From Dolomedes plantarius (lineage: Eukaryota > Arthropoda > Arachnida > Araneae > Dolomedidae), in contig OU015495.1 of NCBI GenBank assembly GCA_907164885.2, positions 215,294,224 through 215,358,223 of the forward strand: a stretch of DNA of 64,000 nt. The letters run 5' to 3'. Positions 47,171-57,431 of this stretch are shown here, one piece after another. The position numbers and the translations under genes are program-made. Positions within the stretch are counted from its first letter, which is position 1. Every line of letters begins with the position of its first letter. A model generated the notes under the pieces. That model did no database searches, was not told where the DNA came from, and worked only from the letters and a program-made list of their open reading frames with translations.

Positions 47171-47699
47171 GGTGTAACGAAAATTTTGGGCAAAACTTTA
47201 AGGGGTGATAGTACACATCAAGACAAACAATATTATATAGGAAACTTAGGGTCCCAAACGTCTTCCAAAGGAGATAGACGCCATTAAAGTTTAGGGTCCG
47301 AAATTTCAAATGATCATAATAAACGGGAAAATTTGTCGATTCGCTTGCTGTTTTCGCTTAAATTATTCTTTATGTCAAGATTTTCTGGAAAATAAATTTT
47401 AAAGATAAAGTTTAAAAAATGCCGATAGAGGGCGCTTTAGACTTTGGAGTAACAAACAACTATTTTTTACTGTTATTTTTTGTATCAGATTAAATGCTTT
47501 CAAAAGCTTAGACTTAAACTTAAATTTTGAGCTCAAAATCTGAATCGTTGGGGGTGGTTATGTCGCGAAAACTCAACAGTGTTCAGGAGGTGAAATTTGA
47601 ACCCCCTCCTCCCCTGTACGCAGTTCAGTTATTCACGATTTTGGATGCTCGGTCGTAGACCAGGCAGCAACTATTACCCACTAAACGTAAAATAAACGA

Positions 47700-48242
47700 G
47701 AGAGGGATGACAAAAATGTGTGGGCCGGAATTATCCACGATCATTTGATCGGGCCATATCTTCTGCCAAGGTGCCTGGACGGCGGAACGTATCTGGTATT
47801 CCTGATAAGGATCTTGTAGGTGCTTCCAGAACTGGAAGCACCTACAAGAGGTGCTTCCAGTTCTGCTGCAAAGTGTTCCAGCCAACATAAAGGCTCGTAT
47901 GTGGTTCCAACATGATGGAGCGCCTGCACATTTCAGCGCAAATGTGAGAAGTGCATTGGATACAGCACATCCAGGGCGATGGATTGGACGGGGTGGTCCG
48001 GTAAATTGGCCGGCACGCTCGCCTGACCTCTCCTGTCTAGACTTCTTCCTATGAGGCCATATGAAGAGTCTTGTTTACGCAAGCCCTGTCGACTCCAACG
48101 AGGAACTGGTCGCGAGAATTTCCGTCGTAGCAGGCGATATCCGGGAGATGCCCGGGGTATTTGCTAATGTTCGAAAGTCCCTCCGCCGGCGGTGTGAGGC
48201 CTGCATCCTTGCTGGTGGGCGCTCTTTCGAGCAGTTTTTGTG
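47700..48242 (+). pseudogene. Transposase fragment of the DD41D mariner-like element
   Basis: Readable parts are MWFQHDGAPAHFSANVRSA (second Asp), then NWPARSPDLSCLDFFL (third Asp) and a C-terminal stretch ending GGRSFEQFL. By my count 41 residues lie between the two Asp, which points to the DD41D (rosa-like) group. The N-terminal DNA-binding and first Asp regions are missing, and a stop replaces the expected Trp after DFFL. The copy is non-autonomous. Confidence 0.85.
47813..47865. repeat. Overlapping perfect hairpins inside the transposase fragment
   Basis: CTTGTAGGTGCTTCCAG (47813-47829) and its complement (47832-47848) form a 17-bp stem with a 2-nt loop. The second half then pairs again: 47827-47843 with 47849-47865, 17 bp, 5-nt loop. 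The region therefore has three near-copies of one short word in alternating orientation. Confidence 0.92.
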
Positions 48243-48947
48243 ATTCCACGAGAAAATCATGCGTGTACTATTTTCTACGTGTCATCATTCATTCAACTTT
48301 CATTCATGCGCACGACGTGCGTACATCAAATTGTTTTTTTTTATTTCGAGAGGAGAAATTGCTCATGTCTAGTATTATAAATAAATTTTTTAATTTTGTC
48401 ATCCCTCTCTAGTTTATTTTACGTCTAGGAGGTAGTAGTTGCTGCCTGGTCTACGACACAAAGTCCTACCACACCAAGATCGGGAATAACTGAACTCTGT
48501 TCAGGAGGGAGAGAGTTTCAAATTTCAACTCCTGAACACAATTCCGTTTGCGCTACTTAACCACCCCCAACGAATCAGATTTTGAGCTCAAAATTTAAGT
48601 TTAAGGCTAAGCTTTTGAAAGCATTTAATGTGATAAAAAAATAACGGTAAAAAATAGTTGTTCGTTACTCCAAAGTCTAAAGCGCCCTCTATCGACATTT
48701 TTTAAAACTTTATCTTTAGATTTATTTTTCAAGAAAAAACTGACAAAAAGAATAATTTTAGCTAAAACCGCTAACGAATTGACCCATTTTTCCGTTTTTT
48801 ATAATCATTTGAAATTTTGGACCCTAAACTTTAATGGCGTCTATCTCCTTTGGAAGACGTTTGGGACCCTAAGTTTCTTATATAATATTGTTTGTCTTGA
48901 TGTGTACTATCACCCCTTAAAGTTTTGCCCAAGAGTTTCGTTACACC

Positions 48948-48950
<3 letters not shown>

Positions 48951-49016
<66 letters not shown>

Positions 49017-49028
49017 CGTGTGTGTGTA
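48951..49028. repeat. (TA)n-(TG)n microsatellite
   Basis: TA repeats 48951-49006 followed by TG repeats to about 49028. Flanks the mariner-like element. Confidence 0.92.
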
Positions 49029-49612
49029 TACATATAAAATTACTTGTTATAATAAATGCGATAATGTCGTTAAAATTCATTAATTTTAATATAATTTTTT
49101 TAATTGAAAATACAGTGTATTCCCGGAAAATGTTTTGTTTTATTCTTGTTTTCCTTGCAGATTTCTGTTTGATGGGTAAGATATGTAAAACAAATAGACA
49201 TTAATTTACAAAATAAAGGTGTGATCAATTACCTTTATTAATAATATAATTCAATTACCTTTATTAATAATAGTGTTTATGAATTTAAAATCTGTTTTGT
49301 GTAATTTAAAGTATTTTAAAAGGTGAATCTCTATTTAACGAACTTTTTTTCGGCATTTAGCGACTTCGTTAAATAGAGGTCCGTTTGTATATATATATAT
49401 ATAATAACACCCCCACCAGTTATTGATTCTTTACCTTTAATATTGTCTTTTCCCTTATGTAACTGCTTCCGCTTTCTGTGTGGCGGATAGATGTCTTCGT
49501 TCTAGTGTAAAAATCGAATTGCGCACCAGTGTTGCCAACCTCTACGAAGCGCCCGCCCCTAGCGCCCCCCCCCCCTGTTCCCCCCTAACACCAACCTCAG
49601 ATCACCCTAGAC

Positions 49613-49896
49613 CAGGGGTGTCAAACTCGCAGACGAACATTTTTGCGGCCCGGCCAATATATTGGCACACAATAATATATAATAAAATAACCGACACAGA
49701 ATTATAATAAGATAGGAAGAATTCGCTAAATTTTTTTAATGATACTCTTTTTTTGTATTATTAAACAAAATACATATATTTATGTTGAATATACTGTAAT
49801 TAGGTAAATAAACCTACGTTTCTATTAATATTGATTACACCTATAGTTAAACCTTGTTTGTTTGGCCCAAGGTAGCCTTTGAGTTTGACACCCCTG
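49613..49896. mobile_element. hAT-type MITE (CAGGGGTGTCAAACTC ends)
   Basis: 284 bp with perfect 16-bp inverted ends CAGGGGTGTCAAACTC. The 8-bp flanks CCCTAGAC and CAATAGAC match at 6 of 8. CGGCCCGGCC follows the left end. No coding sequence. Confidence 0.82.
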
Positions 49897-50029
49897 CAAT
49901 AGACCTTCCTAAAAAAAATTCTGGTTCCAAATAGGCATCCGGGTTAAGAGATAAATTGAAAAAAATAGAAAATACACACATAATAAAAGGGAGGTTTATT
50001 TACATTTGACATATGTATGGAACTTATGA

Positions 50030-50858
50030 TCTGTATATATAAAACGCGTAGGTATGCGGCACAAAAATCGACGCTATTTCTACACTCCGAATGGCAACGG
50101 CTGCCACTACCAGATGTAAACATTAGCGGCCGTCCGCAATTTGCAACCGCGTGTCGACATGGATTGACGCACCGAAATCAGGAATGTTCGAATGCGCGCT
50201 GCACGATCGAGTGAAAATTGGGAACTGTCTCAAGAAAGAAAGCGAAGAAGAAATAATTCATTAAGAGAAAGAATAAATGATTACGAGGTTAGGCTTAATC
50301 GTCGCCGGCATAGCAACCGACAGCCAGTAATAGTTAATTTTTTAAACTTATTTTTTCAGTACTTGCTGAATGTTTACTCTTTTATAAGTGAAGAAATTTT
50401 CCCAACAATTTATTATTTGATATGATTAAGTGTAGATATCTGAATGGTGAACAATATTACATACAGAGAGTGATGTAATCCACACTATATTTTAGTACTT
50501 GCTGAATTTTTACTCCATTTTTTAAGTGAAACGAAATTTTCCCCAACAATTTCTTTTCTGATGTAATGATAAAGTGTAGATATCTTAATTTTCAAAAATA
50601 GTACATACAGAGAGGGGGATGTCATTTTTAATATCACTGGTGTTGGGTTTCTCCGTCTTATCTTTAACTCTGTTCTGAGGTAATGGAAATTCACATTTTT
50701 TAATCACGATGTTTTAGAATCGGCCTTATAGAGAATACCCCTTAACAGCGTGATGACAGGTAATGGTAACATTCCTTTCATACGTTACTTTCAGTTGCGT
50801 TGTTTTGCAAAAGAAAATATAAAACTAAAAGCGACCATGCTGGTCAAGCAGCGGCTAG
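50030..50858 (+). mobile_element. Non-autonomous Helitron
   Basis: Starts TCTGTATATATAAAACGCG after an A and ends CTAG before a T. The 3' hairpin GACCATGCTGGTC (50833-50845) is followed by AAGCAGCGG and CTAG. Near 50192-50320 a short frame (MRAARSSENWELSQERKRRR...RERINDYEVRLNRRR) recalls the basic N-terminal repeats of Helitron proteins, so this is a deletion derivative of an autonomous copy. Confidence 0.88.
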
Positions 50859-51236
50859 TCTAATAAAAAAACGGGTCTCGATTGTACAAAATATTAAAAA
50901 ATGTTCCCCCTTCAAAATGCCCCTAAAAAAATTTGGCCCCTAAAACCACCCCTTTTCATCTAACTTAGGGGGGGGGGGGAAACCCCAAGTTGGTAACGCT
51001 TAGCGTTTGGATATGGAGTAGACAGGCCTTCTCTCCTGTCTTTGTTATAAAACTCAACTAGCTTTCCTCTTCATACATCTTATCTGTGTTAAACAACTAA
51101 ATATCAATAATGTGCTAGAGTCCATAAATTGATTAATCCTATCGACTGGACTGCTTGATTGATTTTCATGCCGCTCAACCCGACTACAACTTTTCACATC
51201 GCCAGCCGTAAATGCCCCTTCCCGAATATCGTTATA

Positions 51237-51328
51237 CACTACTGGCCAAAAGTATTGCAAATTTCAGAAATCTAACATTTTTTCATGAATAGCACCCCCC
51301 CCCCCAAAAAAAAATAAATAAATAAGTA

Positions 51329-51364
<36 letters not shown>

Positions 51365-52978
51365 TATTATAATTATAATATTTTTTCAGTTAAACTGATT
51401 TTTTTAGTGCATATGTGGTGGAGAAGTTTCAAGCTATTTCGTCATACTTTGTGATGCAATCTTTACCAAAGATTGTGTCATCCCGGATGTCTATTATAAA
51501 ATCGAACCGACTACGTATAATTCCATTTGGTTTGTTGCACTGCTGAAGTGTACGCCATTGCTGATTTCTTTAAAATTAAACTTTTCTTTTCTTTTGAAAT
51601 GTGTGAAGTGGAAGCGCCAGGCTATTATTTTAATGCATCGAGAAAGCATTTCAAATGCTCACCGGTGCGGCTGCAGTGAGTCGACTGTTTTACGCCTCAT
51701 AAACAGATTTAAAACAGAAGGAACTGTGGTTATAAGAAGCCTAGAAGTGTTCGTCCGAGGTTATCTTCGAAACGTGCTGATACTTCCTTAACACCATTAT
51801 GCCGAAAAAATAGGTTTGCAAGCTCTGCTACACTCGCAAGAGAATGGGAATGAGTCGACTTCTGTCATTGCCAGTTCCAGAACAGTTCGCAGAGGTGTCC
51901 GTAAAGCTGGTTTCACGGCACATGTGCCTAGGGAAAATCCAGTTCTGAGCAAAGCAATGTGGAAAAAACGATTGGACTGGGCCAAGATTCACAAAAAATT
52001 GGAGCATTTCGAAATGGAGACAAGTTTTGTTCAGCGACGAAAGTCGATTTTTTTTAATGTCTGACAAACCTGCCCCCGTTTGGAGTAAAGCAAGGTCCAG
52101 ACTGCCTGGATCGTACAGCAAAACTCTCAGAAAACCAAATGGTGAGGGGATGCATGTCAACTGGACGACTCCATTTTGTTCGGGGAACTATGAAGAGTGA
52201 CCAGTATATTAGTGTGCTGAAGGATCAATTGATTCCCAGTGCTCAGGACATGTTCCCTAGGCAGAAATGAGTATTTCAGCAAGACCTAGAACCCTGCCAT
52301 ACATCGAGAAATGCAAGAAAAACTTTAAAATTAAATTAAATTTCATTAGAGTTCAATTTTGACCTCTAAATCGAAACACTCCTTATTTTAGGTTAAGGCT
52401 GAATTTGCAAAACATGGTATTAATGTTCTCCCATGGCCAGGAAAAATTGGCCAGATTCAAATCCTATTGAGAATTTATGGAGTATAACTGGAAGGAAAGT
52501 ATTCTCAAAATCGTCCCAGAAAAAAACGAGACCTTCAGGAAACAATAATTAAAATTTCGTATCATGAAATAGCGTAAGAAGTGTTGCAAAACCTTGTGGA
52601 TTCCATGCCAAAAAGAGTGGCTGCTGTGATCAAAGCCAGGGGCGGTCCAACAACATGTTAAATGCTTTTCGGTTCAATTGCACCCATTTACTATCTTTTC
52701 TGCTCGGAAGAACCTGAAATTGTTTCTTTGCTTCATTTTATTCCCGGGAACCAAAATGGATTCCGATTTCTGACAACCTGTACATTTTTTGTATGCTATT
52801 TTTTATGCAATTAAATAATTATTTTTGTTCAATAACTTAATCATATGTTGGCTCTAAACTAATTTAACATATTGACATTAAAACATATTAGCTGAATTGC
52901 AAAAATATGATTTTTTTTCGGCTTATTCTTGAAAAAATGTTAGATTTCTCAAACTTGCAATACTTTTAGCCAGTAGTG
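51237..52978 (+). mobile_element. Dead Tc1-like element
   Basis: About 1742 bp. The ends CACTACTGGCCAAAAGTATT and, reversed, CACTACTGGCTAAAAGTATT are inverted repeats, continuing with AGAAATCTAACATTTTTTCA. TA is present on the left; the right flank is CG within a TG run, so one TA is lost or altered. A broken transposase lies inside. An (ATA)n microsatellite is at about 51331-51363. Confidence 0.88.
51598..52660 (+). pseudogene. Tc1-like transposase pseudogene
   Basis: Fragments in different frames are recognisable in Tc1 order: HTH-like region at 51598-51720, HRCGCSESTVLRLINRF, KAMWKKRLDWAKIH, then MKSDQYISVLKDQLIPSAQ, VFQQDLEPCHTSRNARKTL, a 3' part WPGKIGQIQ/SNPIENLWSI, and the end AKKSGCCDQSQ/ GGPTTC. 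There are many stops and frameshifts, plus an AT-rich insertion near 52325-52400. It cannot make a protein. Confidence 0.85.
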
Positions 52979-53811
52979 CGTGTGTGTGTGTGTGCGTGTG
53001 TGTAGCTTCAAAGTTGGTCAGTCCTCTACTTCTCACCAAAGTTTGAGAGAGTTTGGTTTGATTTATTGGCAAGTGAGAGCGTGTGAAGATAAAACTTAGT
53101 GAAGATTTTAATTAACAACAAACAGCATGAAACTAGTCTTGATAGACCGATCTGATCTAAAATCCTAATCGTTTATAACATGCCCACATAGAGAACTTGA
53201 TCTTTATTATGTTCTATGATGAAGTCTAGTTGTATAATTATTATAAGTCTGACTAATACTGATTTATCAGTTAGTTAGATTGATCAGTAAGCATACTACT
53301 TACTGATTTATCAGTGTGTTTGCAACATATTTTTTGTGTACACAAACGTTGTTATAGATTTTAGTGATATCTGTTACAAGACAAGCTAACAAGTTAATAG
53401 GTTTAACAAGATTCTTTAGGTAACATATTACATCAGACGGGGAAGTATTGTTTGGGTCTAATTCGATTAGTGTTTTCTAGACATAATCTTGAATATCATT
53501 AATATTAATATAGCTATTTTTCCTGGAGATTTTGAAAACATCCTTTTTGTAAAGTCCATTTCACCTGTATTTCCCACGGCTGTATAAAAAGAGAGACTGG
53601 TTTTTCCCAGCTGAGGATTTATAATTCGCACGAGTATTATAGACGGGCAATTTCTTAATTATAAGTCGCGGTTTCTTCCGCAGAGACCAACATGTAATTA
53701 ACCTACATTTTATTTCATCTCTGCGGTGGATATTTATAATGCATTTTGGGGGCTATAAATAAAGTTTTTTTTTTTTCTCGCGAAACAAACTGATATACTA
53801 TATACTAATTG
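52979..53811. other. Non-coding interval before the SINE
   Basis: TG microsatellite (52979-53004), then AT-rich sequence. CCGCAGAGA (53678) pairs with TCTCTGCGG (53718), a 9-bp stem. Nothing else is recognised. Confidence 0.5.
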
Positions 53812-54118
53812 CCCGGGGTATCCTAGTGGTTGGGGGGTAAGAAGTTGACACGGAGGGTGTCCGGTTCGAATCCCGACAAGTGCCAAGGAAGCTCTCGTGT
53901 CTAAGCCGGATGTGGGCTCGTTAAATCTGTAAGTCGGAACGTCCTTCCGAGTGGTTTGTAAGGGTAGGAGGAGAGTATAAACATACCAGGTGTCGCCCCC
54001 TGGGGGTGCTCGGTCAAAACTGAGGTGGCACCGGGAAAAAAAGATCGCGATATCCGAGAGTTAAACCGCATCTGTTTACCCTGCAGCCTTCAATAGGATT
54101 TATCCGGGGAAGGGGGCA
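53812..54118 (+). mobile_element. tRNA-derived SINE, plus strand
   Basis: Head GCCCGGGGTATCCTAGTGG (A box region) and GTCCGGTTCGAATCCCGAC (B box). The body GTAAGTCGGAACGTCCTTCC and TTTGTAAGGGTAGGAGGAG follows, then TGTCGCCCCCTGGGGGTGCT, and the tail CCCTGCAGCCTTCAATAGG. Best preserved of the SINE copies here. The tRNA head cannot fold as a full functional tRNA because of the GGGGGG anticodon-arm region. Confidence 0.75.
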
Positions 54119-55025
54119 TTAGTAATAACCACAACACGAATTGAATCCTAAGCATGTTTTTTAAAAGTTCCAAAACAAGGCACGCCAATTAACAACCTGC
54201 AGGTAATACGAATCTTATATTATCTGTATCGAATGAGTCGCTACTGAATTCGTCAATTGAAGTTAGTGACTAAGAAAAGGAGAGACAACCTCCGAGAGTT
54301 TGTCAACGCAGTGCACTTTATTGCAGTCAAATTCCTTCGCAATTTTGAAGGTGAAACAGAGAACGGAATTGAGCATATGTGTGCACCAAAAGATATTTAG
54401 ACATTCCGACCGGAACTCAAACAGGAAAAAGGAAAAGGTCGCCCATTTAATAGGATCATGACGTGGCTTTACAGTATAACGGTAAATGTATTCAGCGAAA
54501 ATAAGAACATTTCTAGGAGGAGTTTATGGAATAATTTTAGAGGGATTAAGCGAGACGCCCACCTGGGGTTTTTTTAAATTTATTTATTTATTTATTTATT
54601 TTCAGGCGGATAAGAATGGGAAGTTCATTATGACCTGAATTCAGTTTTCTAGCAAAAGAGTAGTTTTTAAGGTATAAGGACACCTCGGAAAGGACTTTTT
54701 GAAATCTTGATTATTTACTCCTAGAAACTTGCAAAAATAAAAAAAAAATCAGACGTAGAATCAAAAATATTTTTTTGTGGGGAAATTTAGCACAAAAAGG
54801 GCATTTATGCTAAACATCATAACTTATAAATGAATAAATATATTAATATCTTGTAAATTGGATAATGATTATAATAACCTTTTCGGGGAAATAGACTTTT
54901 CTCGTGACAATAAATTGTTTAGTTAAAATTTTATGCAATAAGAATGCTTCTGAACATGAAACACTCAAAAAATTCATGAAGATTTGCCCTAAAAACCATT
55001 ATTAAAAAAAGTAATAATAACAGCG
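54119..55025. other. Intergenic, nothing recognised
   Basis: AT-rich, with a short (TTTA)n run at about 54576-54600. No domain, RNA gene or paired repeat ends are seen. Confidence 0.5.
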
Positions 55026-55109
55026 ATCTGTAATCATGAGAAAAGTATCTCATGATTACAGATGCGCCATGGCGTGGTTTCATATATATAATGAAACCAC
55101 GCCATGGCG
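55026..55109. repeat. Two back-to-back perfect hairpins
   Basis: Hairpin 1: ATCTGTAATCATGAG (55026-55040) with its complement at 55049-55063, 15-bp stem, 8-nt loop. Hairpin 2: CGCCATGGCGTGGTTTCAT (55065-55083) with its complement at 55091-55109, 19-bp stem, 7-nt loop. Only one base separates them and there are no mismatches. No TIR or target duplication of a known transposon encloses exactly this block. Confidence 0.92.
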
Positions 55110-55128
55110 TTACAAATCTTTCACAACT

Positions 55129-55334
55129 CAGGGCCCTATTATGAACGCTGGGGGCAATGGGCAGATGCTATTTGCCCCCCCCCCCTTACGAACATTTATA
55201 AAAATAAGAACTATCCATGGGCTATACATACTATTAGAAGTATAAGGTGCATACACCAAGGGGTTTGGGGGGCCCCCTAGCATCAGGGGGCCCTGGGTAA
55301 AGTCCCGACTTGCCCATGCAATAAAAAGGGCCTG
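55129..55334. mobile_element. hAT-type MITE, CAGGGCCC family (short copy)
   Basis: 206 bp flanked by the perfect 8-bp duplication TCACAACT (55121-55128, 55335-55342). Ends CAGGGCCCTATT and, reversed, CAGGCCCTTTTT. It contains GGGGGCCCTGGG and CTTGCCCATGC like the copy at 55791. Confidence 0.85.
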
Positions 55335-55490
55335 TCACAACTAAAGAAACACGTTCCCGTCACGTTATCTTCCCGTCTCTGTAGAAACATATGCATCGGT
55401 CTTGGCTCGTTCCCTTCACGTACCTATACAAATCGACGTTAATGTGATGTACTTCACACTTATTACAGTGAAACTTCTCTAGCCGGCCAC

Positions 55491-56839
55491 CATAGGCGTA
55501 GCGTGCATCTAACCTTTTTTTTTCTTTTTTCTATTTTTTTTTTTTTTCTATTTTTTTTTTTTTTGGGGGGGGGGGACACGAATATTCGTACCCGCCAAAA
55601 ACAGCAATTGGTGTTGAACGAATTGGGGTGCCCACCCAAAAATTGCTGTTGGGGTTGGCCCAACAACAATTATTTACAGTTGGGCCAACAACATTTTATA
55701 ATTGTTGACCCAACAGCTTTCATTTGCAGTTGGGCCAACCACATTTTTGTAATTGTTCGCCCAACAGCTTCCATTTGTAGTTGGCCCATCCAGGGCCCGA
55801 CTTTGACACAATGGGGCCCTGGGCAAAGCAGACTTTGGGGGCCCCCTTCAAGGACAGATCCAGAGGGGGGCATGTCCCCCCTCCTCGGGACCAGATTTCC
55901 ACATGAACATGTGGGACACTCACCCAGGCCTCCCTTAAATCGGGACCAGAAATTCAAAAAAAATTTCGACCGACAAGTCAAAAATTTGAAGAAAATAATG
56001 AATATTAATAAGAAGTGTTAATTAATTAATTTACTTTTTAATGTTAATAAATAAATTCATGAAATTTCTTTTGAAATTCAAAATAAATCACAGTCTGGAG
56101 TTATTACAACTCCCCCCTCCCACCCCCACCCCCAAAAAAAAAAAAATTAAACCAGAAACGCTTATGGACGTAAGCATGCTTTCAGTATAGTGGGTGCATT
56201 GTGCTCCACACAGGAATTTTTTCTGTATCCGCCACTGCACCCCTTTACTATATTAACCAAAAAACAAATTCTCAAAACTATGTACAACTTTATACTAAAT
56301 TAGGGGGCCCCATAATTTTGGGGGCCCTGGGCAAGTGCCCCACTTGCCCATGCGGAAATCTGGGCCTGGGCCCATCTGAATTTCTGCCAACGGTAACCCT
56401 TCCCCAACGAAAATATGCGGTTGGGCCAACTTGAGTTGTGTGTTAGTGTGTTACTTGAGATTGAATTCAACTAGGGCCCTTCTCAGCGTATTGACTACCG
56501 GACGGTCCTTATGACATGAAATATTACGATTTTTTTAAAATTGAATAACAATAGAATTGATATTTGAGTAGTATTCAAAAGTTATACAATGAGAAAAATA
56601 AATATAATATAAATAAAATGAGAAAAATATGTAACATCGAATTTTTGTTATGGATTTTATCATTGTTAAAAACTATGTTAAGGCTAAAGACATAATCGGA
56701 ATCTTCAGTTTCACAGTTTGAAAAAGCGGAAAAAAAAAACAACTTTCTTAAAAGTTTACTACATTTTTTAAAATTTTAACTGAACCTCTATTAACGTTTT
56801 AATTTATTTCGAGTTAAGTTGGGGGACGCTACGCCTATG
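55491..56839. mobile_element. hAT-type element with 8-bp duplication CCGGCCAC, itself interrupted
   Basis: 1349 bp flanked by CCGGCCAC (55483-55490, 56840-56847). Ends CATAGGCGTAGCGT and, reversed, CATAGGCGTAGCGT, a perfect 14-bp TIR. Subterminal AGTTGGGCCAAC words recur several times between 55620 and 55790. It carries another hAT MITE at 55791-56368. No transposase. Confidence 0.88.
55791..56368. mobile_element. hAT-type MITE, CAGGGCCC family (long copy), nested
   Basis: 578 bp flanked by GGCCCATC (55783-55790, 56369-56376). Ends CAGGGCCCGACTTTG and, reversed, CAGGCCCAGATTTCC. Related to the 206-bp copy at 55129. It sits inside the hAT element 55491-56839. Confidence 0.85.
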
Positions 56840-57118
56840 CCGGCCACCCCTCTAAACGGTTATATTTTGTTCAGAACCGATTCAATACACGTTATAAAGC
56901 CGATGTTATTTTAAGCCACTTTTATTTTTCGGAACCATTACTGGCCGCCATTTTTCCAAAAGAGTGAAGTATTGAAAAATCAATTCGAGTATGGGAATAT
57001 TGAACGCAATTTACTTAGTTTTGTTACTATCCTAAGAAACTGACCACTCTCTTCACTTCCTTCCTAGAAATCGATTCAAATTACGCCGCTTTTTCGAGAA
57101 ATCAATTTTTGCATTTGT

Positions 57119-57431
57119 TTAGAAGTGGTGAATTCTATTAGCTACACAGTCACGAATCTTTTGACTTCCTGTGTTATGGACTGCAACTTGCATTCCATCT
57201 TTCAAGGAAACATGTTTTTTAGCTGAAGCAGTTTTCAAAGGCAATAAATATATTGGACATTCCGAGGGTAATTTCACAGCAGCAATCAGGCTAATACTTA
57301 TTTTCTCTTTACATGACTCAACCATTTCGTTGTCAGTAAGAGGAAGAAAGAGTGGGGTAACATCAATAAAAACAATCTTTACTAATTCCCCGAAATTACC
57401 TCGTGTAGCCAGGATTTTTTTTAAAAATTAA
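57119..57431 (-). other. Unrecognised minus-strand open frame, possible exon or relic
   Basis: Reads without a stop from about 57431 down to the TAA ending at 57119, about 100 codons (ILATRGNFGELVKIVFIDVT... to CVANRIHHF). The composition looks protein-like (conserved-looking hydrophobic spacing, few low-complexity runs), unlike neighbouring chance frames. I do not recognise a family. It has no clear start, and no splice partner was found. Confidence 0.3.

Larger units (their letters stand above)
47168..48950 (+). mobile_element. Mariner-like (DD41D) element with about 545-bp inverted repeats
   Basis: 1783 bp, TA on both sides. The ends CAGGGTGTAACGAAA and, reversed, CAGGGTGTAACGAAACTC. The left arm (47168-about 47712) and right arm (about 48400-48950) are inverted copies along their whole length with scattered differences. 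This includes the landmarks GATAGAGGGCGCTTTAGAC and GAGCTCAAAATCTGA. The middle holds the C-terminal part of a transposase. Confidence 0.88.
49527..51001. mobile_element. Possible composite: diverged inverted ends around a nested MITE and Helitron
   Basis: CAGTGTTGCCAACCT (49527) and, reversed from 51001, AAGCGTTACCAACTT look like the ends of a MITE family. Both are followed by C-rich or G-rich runs. No target duplication could be found, so the call is weak. The 284-bp hAT MITE and the 829-bp Helitron lie between these ends. Confidence 0.35.
55466..57100. mobile_element. Tigger/pogo relic used as an insertion target
   Basis: TA then CAGTGAAACTTCTCTAGCCG at 55466 looks like a pogo-group terminus. 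It is broken at 55490 by a hAT element and resumes at 56848 with CCCTCTAAACGGTTATATTT. The far terminus was not found, so the right limit given is arbitrary. Confidence 0.5.

Noticed and set aside
53812..53890. A tRNA gene
   Set aside because: A and B boxes are present, but the intervening sequence does not make a cloverleaf and it continues into a repeated body. SINE head instead.
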